Origin: Desulfotruncus arcticus DSM 17038
GTDB lineage: Bacteria > Bacillota > Desulfotomaculia > Desulfotomaculales > Desulfallaceae
Reading direction: 5' to 3'
Assembly (NCBI RefSeq): GCF_900113335.1
Contig: NZ_FOOX01000004.1
Location: 218,047-282,046, forward strand
Length of the DNA stretch: 64,000 bases
Shown here piece by piece: positions 63,218-64,000 of the stretch; within the stretch, counting starts at the first letter, position 1, and each line of letters starts with the position of its first letter. The notes beneath the pieces were generated by a model. The model made no database searches. It saw nothing but the letters and a program-made list of their open reading frames with translations, and was not told the origin of the DNA. The position numbers were made by a program, and so were the translations under genes.

Positions 63218-63906
63218 ATGAGACATTTAGTGATTTTAGTTTCAATGGTTATTTTTTTATTTACACTCGGTTGCGAAATAGTGCCGAGAATCAGAAAACC
63301 GCAGATGTAGCTGAACAACAATCAGACCTATTAACACAATCCGATGGACAGGAATCCAATATTTTAGATAAAAACAGAAACGGGCAACAAACCGGTCAAA
63401 TAGATACTTCACTTTATTACTTTCGCGACTATAACCCCAGAAAGGAACTCAATGAAAATAAAATTACCTGGAAAGAAGACGAGATTACGTTTATTGCAAA
63501 TAAATCAAAGTCACAAGGGGAAGAAAAATATGAATCGGATACGGTTATAATCTCCATGACCATAGAAAAAGGTAACAAAAAGTATGATATTAAGCTTGAT
63601 GAAAAGCCGATTTCCATTTCTGCCCTAAACCTGTCCGCCAGTGACGAATATTTAGCAGTGAATGCGTCTTATCACTATGGTGATAAAGTAATCATTATTA
63701 ATCTAAATAGCGGAGAAAACTTCATATTAAATGATTATATTGAATCCAATGGGGAAGGATTTGTAGAGACGATACATTCCTATAATTGGTCACCTGATGG
63801 CAATAAGCTGGCCTTTTCTTTTGGCAACACCTCTAAAAGCAGGCTAGCAATATATGATTTGGACAATAGAAATTTTACATTAATCGGTTTAACCCCCTAT
63901 TATTAG
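63218..63906 (+). pseudogene. Frameshifted lipoprotein gene with TolB-like repeat
   Basis: An ATG with AAGGAG 8 bases upstream encodes a lipoprotein signal ending in a good lipobox (FTLGC, Cys19), but that frame stops 12 residues later. The frame that continues for 200 residues begins right after, as N-S-A-E-N-Q-K-T. One missing A in TGCGAAATAG (TGCGAAAATAG would read C-E-N-S) explains the break. Near the C-terminus is WSPDGNKLAF, a TolB-propeller-type blade, and the protein stops soon after, so the 3' side may also be truncated. A sequencing error at the A-run is possible. Confidence 0.72.
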
Positions 63907-64000
63907 AGCCTGTATCCCACAATCTCCAAATTACATAGAATTTCATCAAAGTAGGGGTAATAGGTTTTTTTAAATGGTAGGCCGGCGGCCTTGACAGCCC

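Noticed and set aside
1..64000. CRISPR arrays, tRNA or rRNA genes, prophage genes and complete insertion sequences
   Set aside because: I looked for regularly spaced repeats, cloverleaf signatures and transposase or integrase genes and found none. The repeats present are small and have no coding capacity.

Overview
The window looks like the chromosome of an anaerobic, spore-former-type Firmicute of the Desulfotomaculum/Pelotomaculum kind (Peptococcaceae). This is inferred from the gene order ylxM-ffh-rpsP-khpA-rimM-trmD-rplS-lepB-rbgA-rnhB, strong AGGAGG ribosome sites with frequent TTG/GTG starts, sigma-A type promoters, and a complex I operon without the NADH-input subunits. The species cannot be named from the sequence alone.

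Layout: 0.1-1.6 kb holds a class III aminotransferase on the minus strand. 1.7-8.8 kb holds the signal-recognition/ribosome-maturation cluster. 8.9-18.9 kb is an 11-gene nuo operon (nuoABCDHIJKLMN, no nuoEFG). 18.9-23.1 kb carries an enoyl-CoA hydratase/isomerase, a MoxR/VWA pair, a C_GCAxxG_C_C protein, YraN and a 42-residue Cys-rich protein. 23.6-36.7 kb is the most interesting part: an Lrp/AsnC regulator, then four genes homologous to heterotetrameric sarcosine oxidase, a glutamine-synthetase-like gene and three split glutamate-synthase-like genes, then amtB and glnB. Together these match the complete N-methylglutamate (NMG) pathway of methylamine oxidation (mgdABCD-gmaS-mgsABC). The reactions would be methylamine plus glutamate to gamma-glutamylmethylamide (GmaS), then NMG (MgsABC), then glutamate plus a C1 unit (MgdABCD, with a folate-binding GcvT-like module). 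AmtB is a plausible methylammonium/ammonium importer and GlnB the nitrogen sensor. Both the mgd operon and amtB are preceded by tandem leader hairpins that resemble ANTAR-protein antitermination sites.

36.8-48.1 kb carries a B3/B4-domain protein, an auxin-efflux-type permease, a two-component system followed by a MacAB-like efflux operon, a PepSY-TM protein, UppP, a coiled-coil repeat protein and a MarR regulator. 48.2-51.8 kb is a heterodimeric ABC exporter under MarR. 52.0-55.0 kb is a TPP-riboswitch-controlled thiSGHE operon. 55.1-59.7 kb groups a DNA polymerase III alpha subunit, a DUF72 protein and a type 4 uracil-DNA glycosylase. 59.9-64.0 kb is a lower-GC accessory end with a GNAT gene split by a small repeat element, a DUF5680 protein, another GNAT and two lipoproteins, one of them frameshifted.

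Several families of small repeats are scattered through the intergenic spaces. I call them A (about 220-310 bp), B (about 85-185 bp, two hairpins), REP-like GGGGACA...TGTCCCC palindromes, and GTCAG heptad repeats. REP elements sit nested inside A and B, and one B copy interrupts a gene so that its exact removal restores the reading frame.
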